In this document: positions 15,642 through 24,779 of the stretch, piece by piece
Position numbering within the stretch: the first letter of the stretch is position 1
Layout: each line of letters begins with the position of its first letter
Assembly: GCF_003253485.1 (NCBI RefSeq)
Contig: NZ_QKTX01000015.1
Location: 1-64,000, forward strand
DNA length: 64,000 bases
DNA from: Algoriphagus aquaeductus
Lineage (GTDB): Bacteria; Bacteroidota; Bacteroidia; Cytophagales; Cyclobacteriaceae
Direction: 5' to 3'
Notes under the pieces: generated by a model
The model's database searches: none
The model's input: the letters and a program-made list of their open reading frames with translations, nothing else
What the model was told of the DNA's origin: nothing
Translations under genes and position numbers: made by a program

Positions 15642-16388
15642 TTATTGTCCAAGATTAAATGGGATCGTGATCCATTTGCCTTCAGGAATTCCAAAAGCAT
15701 TTTGGGCAGGCAAGAATTTCCAATCCCAGTTCTTTACCAATTCCAGAAAGCGGTCCGCGTATTTTTTTTCGGCATCCAGGGGATTTGCCCATTCCACTTC
15801 TGAGACTTCTCCGGATTCAGTTACATAGAGAGCCACAATTATTTTTTGATTATTGGCGGGCATTTCGGAAGGCTTAATGCCGAGGTGATTACTCAAATAA
15901 TTCCTCCACTCTTCCTTGGAATTGATCAAAAAGGGTTCAAAATCATTTTCATAAGTCATCATGGGCTCTTCCTCTCCCGATCGGATGATTAGATAGTTAT
16001 TGCCTCCTTCGTAAAGCACCTGACCTACCTGCTGTTGATCAAAAAAGTAAGTGGTCAGAAATTTCCCGTTGACCAGATTCAGGGTTTTCTTCCACTGAAT
16101 TTTCCCCATGGGATCGTAGTGTTCGGTGATTTGTTCCTGAAATTCCTCCTTGGGTTTTGCAGTGCGGATGATGCGGTTGATTTTATTGTTCAGCGAGAAA
16201 ATCCGCTGGATTTGGGTAGAGTCAGGAGTATAGGATATCAGTTTGTTGAACGAGTGATGGACTGAATCATTCGGTGCGATTTCATAGTAATGCCGGTTGA
16301 GTCGGATCACCTGCTGCTGAGCTTTCAGGATATTTTCCTTCCACGGTAAAGTGAAAAAAAACAGCATAAAAATCGCGTTGAATTTCAT
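15642..16388 (-). CDS. Exported TonB-C-like protein, paralogue 2
   Basis: Length is 248 residues. It keeps the pattern of its neighbours: RLNRHYYEIAPNDS after the signal peptide, FLTTYFFDQQQVGQVLYEGG in the middle, and a C-terminal domain with IIVALYVTESGEVSEVEWANPL and WKFLPAQNAFGIPEGKW. I use the ATG at 16388; a TTG five codons upstream is possible. It lies 20 bp downstream of paralogue 3 (between stop and start). The TonB-C signature is weaker than in paralogue 1. Function unknown. Confidence 0.72.
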   Translation of the reverse strand: MKFNAIFMLFFFTLPWKENILKAQQQVIRLNRHYYEIAPNDSVHHSFNKLISYTPDSTQIQRIFSLNNKINRIIRTAKPKEEFQEQITEHYDPMGKIQWKKTLNLVNGKFLTTYFFDQQQVGQVLYEGGNNYLIIRSGEEEPMMTYENDFEPFLINSKEEWRNYLSNHLGIKPSEMPANNQKIIVALYVTESGEVSEVEWANPLDAEKKYADRFLELVKNWDWKFLPAQNAFGIPEGKWITIPFNLGQ

Positions 16389-16415
16389 ATGGTTAGTCAA
16401 ATAAAGGCCCGGTGG

Positions 16416-17207
16416 TTAGGGCCTATTGAAGTTGATGATCAGTTGTGCACTTTCTATCCTTCCACCTGCTCTATAATGATAATAAGTCCAGGCCTCTACC
16501 GGATTTCCCCACTCATCCATTGCCGGCAGAAATCCCTTTTTCCAAGCTTGAAGGGCTTTCAAAAATTTATCTGCCACCCGCTTTTCAGCTCCCAAAGGAT
16601 TTGCCCAAACAACCTCTTTAACCGTTCCAAATTCGTCCACAAGTACGCCAATAACCACATGATGCCGGATGCTAGGCCATTCATTTTTTGAAAATTTAGT
16701 ACGTTCTCTCAGAAAAAAGCCGAAATCGCTCTTTTTTTCATTGGGCCTAGGTTCAAAATCATTTTCCAGGGTTTGTCTTGGACTTTCATATCCGGGTCGA
16801 AAGATCGAGTATTTGTGTTCTCCCCGATACATCACCTGAGCTACCTGTTCTCCATTAGTGAAATAACTCGTAATAAATTTACTGTTAGCCAGGTTGGCGG
16901 TGGTTTTAGACTTTAATTGACCGTCAGCATCAAATTGTTCTATCGTCTGTTCTTGATATTCATCGACAAGAGGAGAGGTCCTGGTAATTCGGTTGATCTG
17001 ATTATTCCGAGTAAATACCCGCTCAATTTTAGTCGAATCAGCCGTGAAGGAGACCAGTTTGTAAAATACCTGATTTAGGGAATCTTCTTCCGGGATTTCG
17101 AAATAGTGCTTGTTGAGAGGAATTGGACGAATGGACTGCCCTGATGCACTAAATGAACCACTCCCAATGGTGAAAAGTATAATGAGATAAAAACAAACTC
17201 GAATCAC
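16416..17207 (-). CDS. Exported TonB-C-like protein, paralogue 3
   Basis: Length is 263 residues and first in the three-gene run. A signal peptide (MIRVCFYLIILFTIGSGSFS) is followed by PLNKHYFEIPEEDSLNQ and FITSYFTNGEQVAQVMYRGE. The C-terminal domain has VVIGVLVDEFGTVKEVVWANPLGAEKR and KGFLPAMDEWGNPVEAW. Paralogues 2 and 3 share WANPL(D/G)AEK, so they are closer to each other than to paralogue 1. The 165 bp upstream separate it from the divergent pgi gene. Function unknown. Confidence 0.72.
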   Translation of the reverse strand: MIRVCFYLIILFTIGSGSFSASGQSIRPIPLNKHYFEIPEEDSLNQVFYKLVSFTADSTKIERVFTRNNQINRITRTSPLVDEYQEQTIEQFDADGQLKSKTTANLANSKFITSYFTNGEQVAQVMYRGEHKYSIFRPGYESPRQTLENDFEPRPNEKKSDFGFFLRERTKFSKNEWPSIRHHVVIGVLVDEFGTVKEVVWANPLGAEKRVADKFLKALQAWKKGFLPAMDEWGNPVEAWTYYHYRAGGRIESAQLIINFNRP

Positions 17208-17343
17208 TGCGAATCAACTAAATCGATGTGTAAAATATGTCAGAGCCTAGAGTTTTGCAAGGAATCAACCAAGTCTTTTATTCTTGCCATTTCTTAGATG
17301 GTCCATTTCTCTGGGTCAGGGTTCTAAAGACGGGGATTAATCT

Positions 17344-17351
17344 TATTTTTG
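17344..17351 (+). promoter_or_regulatory. -7 box of pgi (TATTTTTG)
   Basis: Exact match to TAnnTTTG, 21 nt before the chosen pgi ATG. It overlaps the alternative TTG start at 17349, which argues for the ATG at 17373. Confidence 0.5.
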
Positions 17352-17372
17352 CCCAAACCTTACCTATTTCCC

Positions 17373-19022
17373 ATGAATGCAAAAAATCCCACCACTACTC
17401 CAGCTTGGGGTAGATTGGTTGATCTTTCTGAAAAATACAAATCCCTTTCCATCCCACATCTTTTTGAAAAGCCTGAGCGATTTGAGCGTTACAGTTTACT
17501 GCACGAAGACGTGTTGGTGGATTTTTCCAAAAACCGAATCAATGGGGAAATTTTTTCAGCCCTGATGGACCTTGCCAGGGAGGCAGACCTCCACGAAGCA
17601 ATTGAGCAGATGTTTGGCGGCAGCCCGATCAATCAGACTGAAAACAGAGCCGTTCTTCACACAGCCCTCAGAAATCGATCCAACCATCCCGTCAATGTAG
17701 AGGGTAAAAATGTGATGCCTGAAGTCAATGCCGTTTTGGCACAAATGAAGGCTTTTGCTGACCAGATTCATGGCCAAACCTGGCTTGGCTACACTGGTAA
17801 ACCGATCAAGTCATTGATCAATATCGGTATAGGAGGATCAGATCTCGGTCCGGTAATGGTCACCGAAGCCCTCAAGCCTTTTCAAAACCCTAACCTGGAG
17901 ATCTTCTTTGTATCCAATGTGGACGGGACACATATCTCCGAAACGCTTAAGAAAGTCGATCCGGAGACCACCTTGTTCTTTATTGCATCCAAGACTTTCA
18001 CCACCCAGGAAACCATGACCAATGCCCATACCGCGAGATCGTGGTTTTTGGATCAGGCAAAAGATGAATCTGCGGTTGCAAAGCACTTTGTGGCTCTTTC
18101 TACCAATACCAAAGCAGTCGCCTCTTTCGGGATTGATACAGCTAATATGTTCCAGTTTTGGGATTGGGTAGGCGGAAGGTATTCCTTATGGTCTGCCATT
18201 GGTCTTCCTATTGCCTGCGTGATTGGGTTCGAAAATTTTGAAAAGCTCCTCTCCGGTGCTTATTCCATGGATGAGCATTTCAGACATTCGGTGTTTGAGC
18301 GCAACATTCCTGTGGTCTTAGCCATGATTGGGATTTGGAATACCAATTTCCTCGGCGCTGCTTCTGAGGCGATTTTGCCGTATGATCAATACCTGCACCG
18401 CTTTGCTGCTTACTTTCAACAGGGAAATATGGAAAGCAACGGTAAGTATGTGACACGCGATGGTCAAAAGGTCAACTATACTACCGGACCGATCATCTGG
18501 GGCGAACCCGGCACCAACGGGCAACATGCATTTTATCAATTGATCCATCAAGGTACGCACTTGATTCCTTGTGACTTTATTGCTCCTGCCATTTCTCATA
18601 ATCCTATCGGAGACCACCATCAGAAGCTGCTGTCCAATTTCTTTGCGCAGACCGAAGCCCTGATGAAAGGAAAGTCTCTGGAAGAAGTCAAGGCAGAGAT
18701 GGAAAAGGCCGGAAAGTCGGCAGATGAAATCGAGAAAATCGCTCCTCATCGTGTATTTGAAGGAAATCGTCTTACCAACTCCATTCTGGTGAAAAAGATC
18801 ACACCATATACCTTGGGACAATTGATCGCCATGTATGAGCACAAGATTTTCGTTCAGGGAGTGATTTGGAATATTTTCAGCTTTGACCAATGGGGTGTGG
18901 AACTTGGGAAAGTATTGGCCAACGGAATTCTTCCGGAACTGTCCGGTGAGGAAGAGGTGAAATCTCATGACAGCTCCACCAACGGGCTGATCAATGCTTA
19001 TAAAACTATGAGAAAAGGCTGA
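17373..19022 (+). CDS. pgi: Glucose-6-phosphate isomerase
   Basis: Interconverts glucose 6-phosphate and fructose 6-phosphate in glycolysis and gluconeogenesis (cytoplasm). Length is 549 residues, normal for the long bacterial form. Motifs are [32 protein letters not shown], the signature [19 protein letters not shown], and [16 protein letters not shown] near the C-terminus. The ATG at 17373 is preferred because a -7 box overlaps the earlier TTG. Its stop directly abuts the stop of the convergent lipoprotein gene. Confidence 0.96.
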   Translation: MNAKNPTTTPAWGRLVDLSEKYKSLSIPHLFEKPERFERYSLLHEDVLVDFSKNRINGEIFSALMDLAREADLHEAIEQMFGGSPINQTENRAVLHTALRNRSNHPVNVEGKNVMPEVNAVLAQMKAFADQIHGQTWLGYTGKPIKSLINIGIGGSDLGPVMVTEALKPFQNPNLEIFFVSNVDGTHISETLKKVDPETTLFFIASKTFTTQETMTNAHTARSWFLDQAKDESAVAKHFVALSTNTKAVASFGIDTANMFQFWDWVGGRYSLWSAIGLPIACVIGFENFEKLLSGAYSMDEHFRHSVFERNIPVVLAMIGIWNTNFLGAASEAILPYDQYLHRFAAYFQQGNMESNGKYVTRDGQKVNYTTGPIIWGEPGTNGQHAFYQLIHQGTHLIPCDFIAPAISHNPIGDHHQKLLSNFFAQTEALMKGKSLEEVKAEMEKAGKSADEIEKIAPHRVFEGNRLTNSILVKKITPYTLGQLIAMYEHKIFVQGVIWNIFSFDQWGVELGKVLANGILPELSGEEEVKSHDSSTNGLINAYKTMRKG

Positions 19023-20567
19023 TCAGGGAATAAAAATCCCATGAAGGTCCAACTCGAATAATTTCGGGGGAACATTCACGCCGCCAAGGCTGATGCCTTC
19101 TCCCGAAATTTTTGTTTCCGGACTATTCATGAAAACAATTCCCTCCGTTTGTCCAAGGTTGGCGGGACTTCCCAGAAAAAACCGGAACCCTTCAGTGCTG
19201 CCGATATTTGCTCCGCCAAAGGAAGGAAATGTCCAAATAAACGAACGGGACAATATTCCGCTGTTTTCATAGCCAAGAAGAACCAGATTTTTGCCGTCAG
19301 CGCTGATATCCGCTGCGGTGATGAGGCCTTGGGTATCTACATTTCCCACGAGGTTTGCCACATATTTTCCGGGAGATTCGGGCAAAGTGTAATGCTTGGT
19401 CCGGTTATCCTGCCAGTTTTTCGAAAACAGATGAAGCTGTCCATTGGCAAAGGCCATGGCTTCACAATCAAAATTGTGAGCATTGACCCCGGGGTTGAAT
19501 TGAACCTGATCCGGATAGGAAAATTCGATCAGGTCCGCATGGACCGAATTTTGAGAAAGGAGAGCCTGGATGGAGATTTTCAGGATACGGAGGTTAGTTC
19601 TGTTCCCTGCATTATTTCCAAAATCTCCAATAAACAAATGTGTCGAGCTCGTGGCCAAGTCTTCCCAGTCTTCGTTGGAGGTTCCCTCGACCCGAATCGT
19701 TCGGTTCACCGCTCCAGTTTGGGGATTGAGTTCATAGATTTCAGCCGGGTTGCCACCGTCATTGATGGAGAAAAGCTTTCCCTGAATCCAAGCCAAACCG
19801 GATGTTTCCCGTTGACTGGAGGGCAGTTCTACCTGTGCGTAGGAGATGAGTTCGGTAGGATATCCTTGAGCGGAAAGGGTAAAGTTTCGCTGGTTGATGG
19901 AAAAGTCCTTGGGAAGAAAGGTATCCGGATCACTGTCACCCGCCAATCTGAATTGGAATTGATTATGAGTAAACGGAAGGGGACTGACCGGAATTCGAAT
20001 TTTTTTGCCGGATGTGAATGTCATTTCGACTTTCGAAATCCCACTGCCCGGTACATAGCTGTAATAGAAGCCTGATTTTTCAAAAAAAGTAGATCCAGTC
20101 GATCCGGTTAAATTTGGCGGATTCGCCAGATTTCTTTTCGAAAATGTCAGCAAGCCATGGGAAGCAAAAGCTTTAGCGATCAGACTGGAGGTAGGTGTAC
20201 TTATTTGAAACTCTCCTTTCAGTGTAATGGGAAGAAAAGCTGACCCGGTATTCGATTCCGCACTTTTGCCCTCATAAGTGTAGGATCCATAGGGAAGTTC
20301 TGTCGAATAAGGAGTGGTGAATTCGTTGGGATTGATGCGCAATTCGTGAGTTTTCCCGGATTGAATTTCCCTGAAAACCATCGCAATTTCTGAGGGATAA
20401 CTATGTGTCCAAGTAGTAGACGCCTGCAATCTTCCTCCCGGTGTCGGCGTAGTAGCAAGCTCCAAACCGGTAATAGTCATCCGAGAGATATCCTCTTTTG
20501 GTTTTTCATCTTCTTTGCAGAATTGGAGAAAAACAAACACGCCAAGAAAAAATAATTTTGACCTCAT
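19023..20567 (-). CDS. Surface-type lipoprotein with beta-propeller-like C-terminal half
   Basis: Length is 514 residues. The signal peptide ends in LQFC, followed directly by KEDEKPKED. This acidic stretch after the lipid cysteine (Cys17) resembles the export signal that sends Bacteroidota lipoproteins to the cell surface. The first half looks like beta-rich domains. From about residue 260, blocks such as ETSGLAWIQGKLFSINDGG, EDLATSSTHLFIGDFGNNAG and DCEAMAFANGQLHLFSKNW repeat as in beta-propellers. I do not recognise a specific family. The start at 20567 gives the signal peptide. It is divergent from a LytTR regulator gene, which may control it. Confidence 0.7.
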   Translation of the reverse strand: MRSKLFFLGVFVFLQFCKEDEKPKEDISRMTITGLELATTPTPGGRLQASTTWTHSYPSEIAMVFREIQSGKTHELRINPNEFTTPYSTELPYGSYTYEGKSAESNTGSAFLPITLKGEFQISTPTSSLIAKAFASHGLLTFSKRNLANPPNLTGSTGSTFFEKSGFYYSYVPGSGISKVEMTFTSGKKIRIPVSPLPFTHNQFQFRLAGDSDPDTFLPKDFSINQRNFTLSAQGYPTELISYAQVELPSSQRETSGLAWIQGKLFSINDGGNPAEIYELNPQTGAVNRTIRVEGTSNEDWEDLATSSTHLFIGDFGNNAGNRTNLRILKISIQALLSQNSVHADLIEFSYPDQVQFNPGVNAHNFDCEAMAFANGQLHLFSKNWQDNRTKHYTLPESPGKYVANLVGNVDTQGLITAADISADGKNLVLLGYENSGILSRSFIWTFPSFGGANIGSTEGFRFFLGSPANLGQTEGIVFMNSPETKISGEGISLGGVNVPPKLFELDLHGIFIP

Positions 20568-20702
20568 GATGGAATAGTAAACTCTAAAAACAACATTATT
20601 TGAGCCAAAATAAGTCGGATTCACCTTTTTGTGAAATTTGAAGAAACTATTTGTAAACAATATCACCCCGCTAAAAGTTGGATTAACAAAATATTCCTGG
20701 GT

Positions 20703-21110
20703 ATGAAAGAACTGTTAGAGGGTATAAAAAGGAATGGGAATGGGGAAAAGAAAATTTTCCACCACGAATCCAAATTATTGGTTAAAGATGCTGTTTTTGT
20801 CCGTCACGAGGGAAATCTTATCAAGGTAAAGTACGAAGATATCCTCTGGCTTAAAGGAGATGGAAACTACACCACATTAATTACCAAGACGGCTGTTTTC
20901 TCTGTGAGAAACATCCTAAAGGAATTTGAATCGGTTTTGCCAACCGATCAATTTTTGAGAATTCACAAAAGCTACATCGTCCAGATTTCGGAAATCGTCT
21001 CCATCAATCCCAAAGAAGTTAAAGTGGGAAATGACTTGGTGCCAGTCGGCCGGACTTACTACCATCAGCTCATCAGCGGGATTCAGAAGGTAGGCAACCT
21101 CGGGGATTAA
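20703..21110 (+). CDS. Stand-alone LytTR DNA-binding regulator
   Basis: Length is 135 residues from the ATG at 20703; a GTG at 20631 would add 24 residues. The LytTR domain fills most of it: VFVRHEGNLIKVKYEDILWLKGDGNYTTL, then FLRIHKSYIVQISEIVSI and VPVGRTYYHQL. There is no receiver domain, so phosphorylation is not the switch. It is divergent from the surface lipoprotein gene with a 135-bp shared upstream region, and its end overlaps the convergent queA stop by 4 bp. Confidence 0.86.
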   Translation: MKELLEGIKRNGNGEKKIFHHESKLLVKDAVFVRHEGNLIKVKYEDILWLKGDGNYTTLITKTAVFSVRNILKEFESVLPTDQFLRIHKSYIVQISEIVSINPKEVKVGNDLVPVGRTYYHQLISGIQKVGNLGD

Positions 21111-22315
21111 ATCCAGAGTAAACTGCTGTCCCCGTAGCTCAAGAATCTATAGTTTTTATCAAGTGCCTCTTGGTAAACATTTCTCCATTTGCCCCCTAAT
21201 ATCGCGGATATAAGTAAGATTAAGGTGGATCCCGGCTGATGGAAGTTGGTGATCAAGCCGTCCACCAGTTGAAATCGGTATCCCGGAAAAATAAAAATCT
21301 CCGTCGTCCCCATAATCGTATCCGTGGCTCGGATATTCATTTCTTCAATAATGGCCTGGAGTGATTGCTCCCGAGAAGGAACATGGTGATGGCTTGCATA
21401 AGGGTAAAGCTTTTCGATTTGGAAATCACTTCCTTTTCTTTCGATCAACTTCACGCCATACCAGTATAGACTCTCCAAGGTCCTTACAGAAGTGGTTCCC
21501 ACAGCGACGATTTTTCCGGAATGGGAAAGGAGTTTTTCGACCGTTTCCCGCTTGATTTCCATCTGCTCGCTATGCATGGGGTGCTCAAGTACATTCGCTA
21601 CTTTGATCGGCTGGAAGGTGCCCGCGCTGACATGAAGAGTGACCTCTGCTTCCTCAATACCTTTAGTCCGAAGTTTTGCGAATACTTCTTCCGTGAAATG
21701 CAAACCGGCCGTAGGGGCTGCTACGGCGCCTTCTTTTTTGGAATAGACGGTCTGATATCTTGATTTATCATTTGCTGTTGGTTTGCGGTTGAGATAGGGA
21801 GGGAGGGGTACTTCTCCACTGGCTTCTACCAAATCCACAAAAGCGATCTCATAGTTTTCCCAAGTAAATTCGACCTGCTTATTTTCACGATTTACAATTC
21901 GGGCAGAAAGGATGACTTCTCTGCCATTCACTGCTATTCTTCCTTTCAGGACTTCTCCATCCTTCCATTTTTTGGCATTCCCGATCATGGTTTCCCAAGT
22001 GACAGGATGCTTTGCCAACATGATTTCAGGTATGACCGTAGTGGGAGCCACAGGTTGAAGCAGGAAGATTTCGATTTTTGCCCCGGTTTCCCGCTGGAAA
22101 ATCAATCGCGCAGGAATTACCTTGGTATTGTTATACACCAATAGCGTATTGCCAGGCAAAAGCTCTGGGAGATCGAAAAAGTGATAATGGTCAATTTTCC
22201 CGTTTTGATAGTGAAGGAGTTGGGAGGCATCCCGTTTTTCCAGAGGGAACTTGGCAATTCGCTCTTCGGGAAGTGTATATTCGAAGTCTTTTAGGTCGAT
22301 CTTTGGAATTTCCAT
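21107..22315 (-). CDS. queA: S-adenosylmethionine:tRNA ribosyltransferase-isomerase
   Basis: Transfers and isomerises the ribosyl part of SAM onto preQ1 in tRNA, the step that makes epoxyqueuosine. Length is 402 residues, somewhat longer than the usual 340-360. Motifs are FDLPELLPGNTLLVYNNTKVIPARL, GAVAAPTAGLHFTEEV, VTLHVSAGTFQPIKV, VGTTSVRTLESLYW and TNFHQPGSTLILL. The start at 22315 (MEIPKIDLKDFEY) fits the family and the -7 box at 22336-22343. An insert in the first half (about 110-165) accounts for the extra length. Confidence 0.94.
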   Translation of the reverse strand: MEIPKIDLKDFEYTLPEERIAKFPLEKRDASQLLHYQNGKIDHYHFFDLPELLPGNTLLVYNNTKVIPARLIFQRETGAKIEIFLLQPVAPTTVIPEIMLAKHPVTWETMIGNAKKWKDGEVLKGRIAVNGREVILSARIVNRENKQVEFTWENYEIAFVDLVEASGEVPLPPYLNRKPTANDKSRYQTVYSKKEGAVAAPTAGLHFTEEVFAKLRTKGIEEAEVTLHVSAGTFQPIKVANVLEHPMHSEQMEIKRETVEKLLSHSGKIVAVGTTSVRTLESLYWYGVKLIERKGSDFQIEKLYPYASHHHVPSREQSLQAIIEEMNIRATDTIMGTTEIFIFPGYRFQLVDGLITNFHQPGSTLILLISAILGGKWRNVYQEALDKNYRFLSYGDSSLLWI

Positions 22316-22335
22316 GAGATAGGCTGATTCGGCTG

Positions 22336-22343
22336 CAAATATA
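22336..22343 (-). promoter_or_regulatory. -7 box of queA (TATATTTG)
   Basis: Exact TAnnTTTG on the minus strand, 20 nt before the queA ATG, with a TTG about 16 nt further upstream as a possible -33 element. Confidence 0.55.
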
Positions 22344-22378
22344 GCCAACCCTTTTATTCCAATTCCGGTTACTCAGAA

Positions 22379-23461
22379 ATGACCCCAAGCTCTACCATTA
22401 AATTTTCTTATATCAAGAGAAACCTGATTTTCAGGTTTGATGCGGGCACTTCCCGAGGAGTGTTGAAAACCCGCGAGGTGTATTGGATTAAAGCTATCCA
22501 TGCTGATCACCCAGAAGTCGAAGGATGGGGAGAGGCCGCTCCGTTGGTGGGGTTAAGTCCGGACTATAGCCCTGATTTCGAGAATTTCTTGGTGAAAATG
22601 CTCCAGACGGCAGAAAATCAGCCGTGGTCGCAGAGCGGGAAGGAAATCATAGACCAAGTCAGATCAATGGTCCCCTTTGAATTTCCCTCCATTCGTTTTG
22701 GGCTCGAAACTGCACTTTTGGATTTGATCCATGGAGGGAAGAAGAAAATTAGTTCCAATCCATTTTATGACCTGAATGAGCCGATTCCAATTAATGGACT
22801 GATCTGGATGGGAGACCGGGATTTCATGCTGGAGCAAATCGATCAAAAGCTGACAGAAGGCTTTGACTGCATCAAGATGAAAATAGGAGCCATAGATTTT
22901 GAGCAAGAAATCGCACTGTTGAAATATATCCGGAGTCGATTTTCCCCTGAGGAAGTAGTGCTAAGAGTAGATGCGAATGGTGCATTTTCAAATCAGAAAG
23001 CTTTAGAAAAGCTCCGTCGGCTCGCTGATTTGTCGCTGCACAGCATCGAGCAACCGATTCCTGCCGGAAATTGGAAAGCGATGCATCAACTCTGCCAATC
23101 CACTCCCTTGCCCGTTGCATTGGATGAGGAATTGATCGGAGTGAAGGAAAAGGAACAACTCCTGGATACGATTCAGCCTCAGCATATTATTTTGAAACCT
23201 ACCCTGCTAGGTGGGATCCAGGAGACCCAAGCGTGGATTGGTCTTGCCGAAGAAAGAGGAATTGGCTGGTGGATGACCTCTGCTTTGGAAAGCAATATCG
23301 GATTGAATGCCATTTCCCAATTGGCATCATCTCTTCATCCAAGTATCCCTCAAGGATTGGGGACGGGCAAACTCTACCTTAATAATCTGGAATCTCCTCT
23401 CGAAGTACATTCAGGAAAAATCCACTATAACCCATCCCTCCCTTGGGAGTATCCCGCTTAA
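22379..23461 (+). CDS. menC: o-Succinylbenzoate synthase (enolase superfamily)
   Basis: Dehydrates SHCHC to o-succinylbenzoate in menaquinone synthesis. Length is 360 residues. The enolase-superfamily barrel residues are in order: KMKIGAIDF (acid-base Lys), RVDANGAF (Asp), IEQPIPAGN (Glu), LDEELIG (Asp) and LKPTLLGG (Lys). The KIGAIDFEQE block is typical of MenC rather than dipeptide epimerases. No other men genes are in the window. Its stop codon overlaps the stop of the convergent lactonase gene. Confidence 0.88.
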   Translation: MTPSSTIKFSYIKRNLIFRFDAGTSRGVLKTREVYWIKAIHADHPEVEGWGEAAPLVGLSPDYSPDFENFLVKMLQTAENQPWSQSGKEIIDQVRSMVPFEFPSIRFGLETALLDLIHGGKKKISSNPFYDLNEPIPINGLIWMGDRDFMLEQIDQKLTEGFDCIKMKIGAIDFEQEIALLKYIRSRFSPEEVVLRVDANGAFSNQKALEKLRRLADLSLHSIEQPIPAGNWKAMHQLCQSTPLPVALDEELIGVKEKEQLLDTIQPQHIILKPTLLGGIQETQAWIGLAEERGIGWWMTSALESNIGLNAISQLASSLHPSIPQGLGTGKLYLNNLESPLEVHSGKIHYNPSLPWEYPA

Positions 23462-24606
23462 TTGGGTAATCGATGCAGATAGACGGGTTTGTGGACCGTG
23501 GCTTTCCATGGCGTGAGGCTGAGTGTGCCTGAGACTGCATCCCTTTCGAAAATCACAATATCATTGCTGGCCTGATGTGCTGACAGCAGGTATTTTCCGT
23601 CGTCAGTCAGGTTGAAGTTTCTGGGTATGATGCCTCCTGAAGGGATATTTTGGATTCTTACATATTCTCCGTTCGACTTTTTTGCAAAGACCGAAAGGGT
23701 ATTTGCCTCTCCTCGGTTGGATACATAGACGTGTTTTCCGTCAGGGGAAAGACGGATTTCTGCGGCACCGACTGCGCCCTCAAATCCTTCATCCAACAGG
23801 CTGAGTCGTTGCTTGGGAGATAGAACTCCATTTTCGTATGAAAACACATCGAGCATGGCGCTCATTTCTTCTACCACCAAGACTTCCTTCCCATCGGCAG
23901 AAAAGGCCAAGTGTCTCGGGCCATCGCCGGGAGTCATGGGTAACTCGCCGGAAAGGCTCAATGGAGCGGCGATTGAAGGATTGAAGTCGTACACATAGAT
24001 TTTGTCTGTGCCCAAGTCAGCCACTAAAACCCGCTTTCCCTCCCGGTCAAATAGCGTGGAATGCACATGGGGAGCTTCTTGTCGGGACTTGTTGACGCTT
24101 TTGCCTGTATGTTGGATTTTTTGGACAAAATCCACCTGGCCTCCTTGACTTACCCGGAATACACTCAGACTTCCTCCGGTGTAGTTACTTAGGATCAAAA
24201 AATCCTCGTTCGGAGAAAGAGCAATATGGCAGGGATGGTCCCCCTGAGAATCGTCTTGATCAAGTAAAGCCAACTCATTCGTTTCCGGATTTCTGGAAAA
24301 GCTCAAGACTTTACCCCCTTGAATCCCCGATTCCTCTTCAAGTGAAAATACTTTTTTCCCATCCTTACTGGACACTACAAAGGAAGGATTGGCAATCCCT
24401 GCTGCGATTGTTTCGATGGTCATGAGATTTTCATCCGGAGAAAAATACAAGTAGTTGATCCCGTGGTGGATCGAATCGGTATAAGTGCCAACCAAGAATT
24501 GGTAACTTTTAGGAGTAGAAACGGAATTCATGCTTTCAGGCTGGGTTTGAGAAGGCGTGCAGGCTGCAAGTAAAAGCAGAAAGAGTAGGGAAGGTGCGAG
24601 TTTCAT
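23458..24606 (-). CDS. Lactonase-family seven-bladed propeller lipoprotein
   Basis: Length is 382 residues, of the 6-phosphogluconolactonase-like (Pgl) beta-propeller family. A lipoprotein signal (MKLAPSLLFLLLLAAC) puts it in the envelope, which argues against a cytoplasmic pentose-phosphate role. Family blocks are FLVGTYTDSIHHGINYLYF, HPCHIALSPNEDFLILSNYTGGS, APHVHSTLFDREGKRVLVADLGTDKIYVY, GPRHLAFSADGKEVLVVEE and HVYVSNRGEANTLSVF. The true substrate is unknown. The minus-strand stop (23458-23460) and the menC stop share bases. Confidence 0.86.
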   Translation of the reverse strand: MKLAPSLLFLLLLAACTPSQTQPESMNSVSTPKSYQFLVGTYTDSIHHGINYLYFSPDENLMTIETIAAGIANPSFVVSSKDGKKVFSLEEESGIQGGKVLSFSRNPETNELALLDQDDSQGDHPCHIALSPNEDFLILSNYTGGSLSVFRVSQGGQVDFVQKIQHTGKSVNKSRQEAPHVHSTLFDREGKRVLVADLGTDKIYVYDFNPSIAAPLSLSGELPMTPGDGPRHLAFSADGKEVLVVEEMSAMLDVFSYENGVLSPKQRLSLLDEGFEGAVGAAEIRLSPDGKHVYVSNRGEANTLSVFAKKSNGEYVRIQNIPSGGIIPRNFNLTDDGKYLLSAHQASNDIVIFERDAVSGTLSLTPWKATVHKPVYLHRLPN

Positions 24607-24779
24607 AGCCTGAAAATAGAAAAAAATCCCGGTGTTTTTCTTTTTGCAAAAATCAAGAAAACAGCCATTTTAGATAGTGAAAATAAAATTTTGGATTAAA
24701 AAAATTACTAATAATTCAAATTTTTGTCATAAAGATAGAATAATTGCTAATTTGCTTATCCTATCAAACCAAGACCCTG

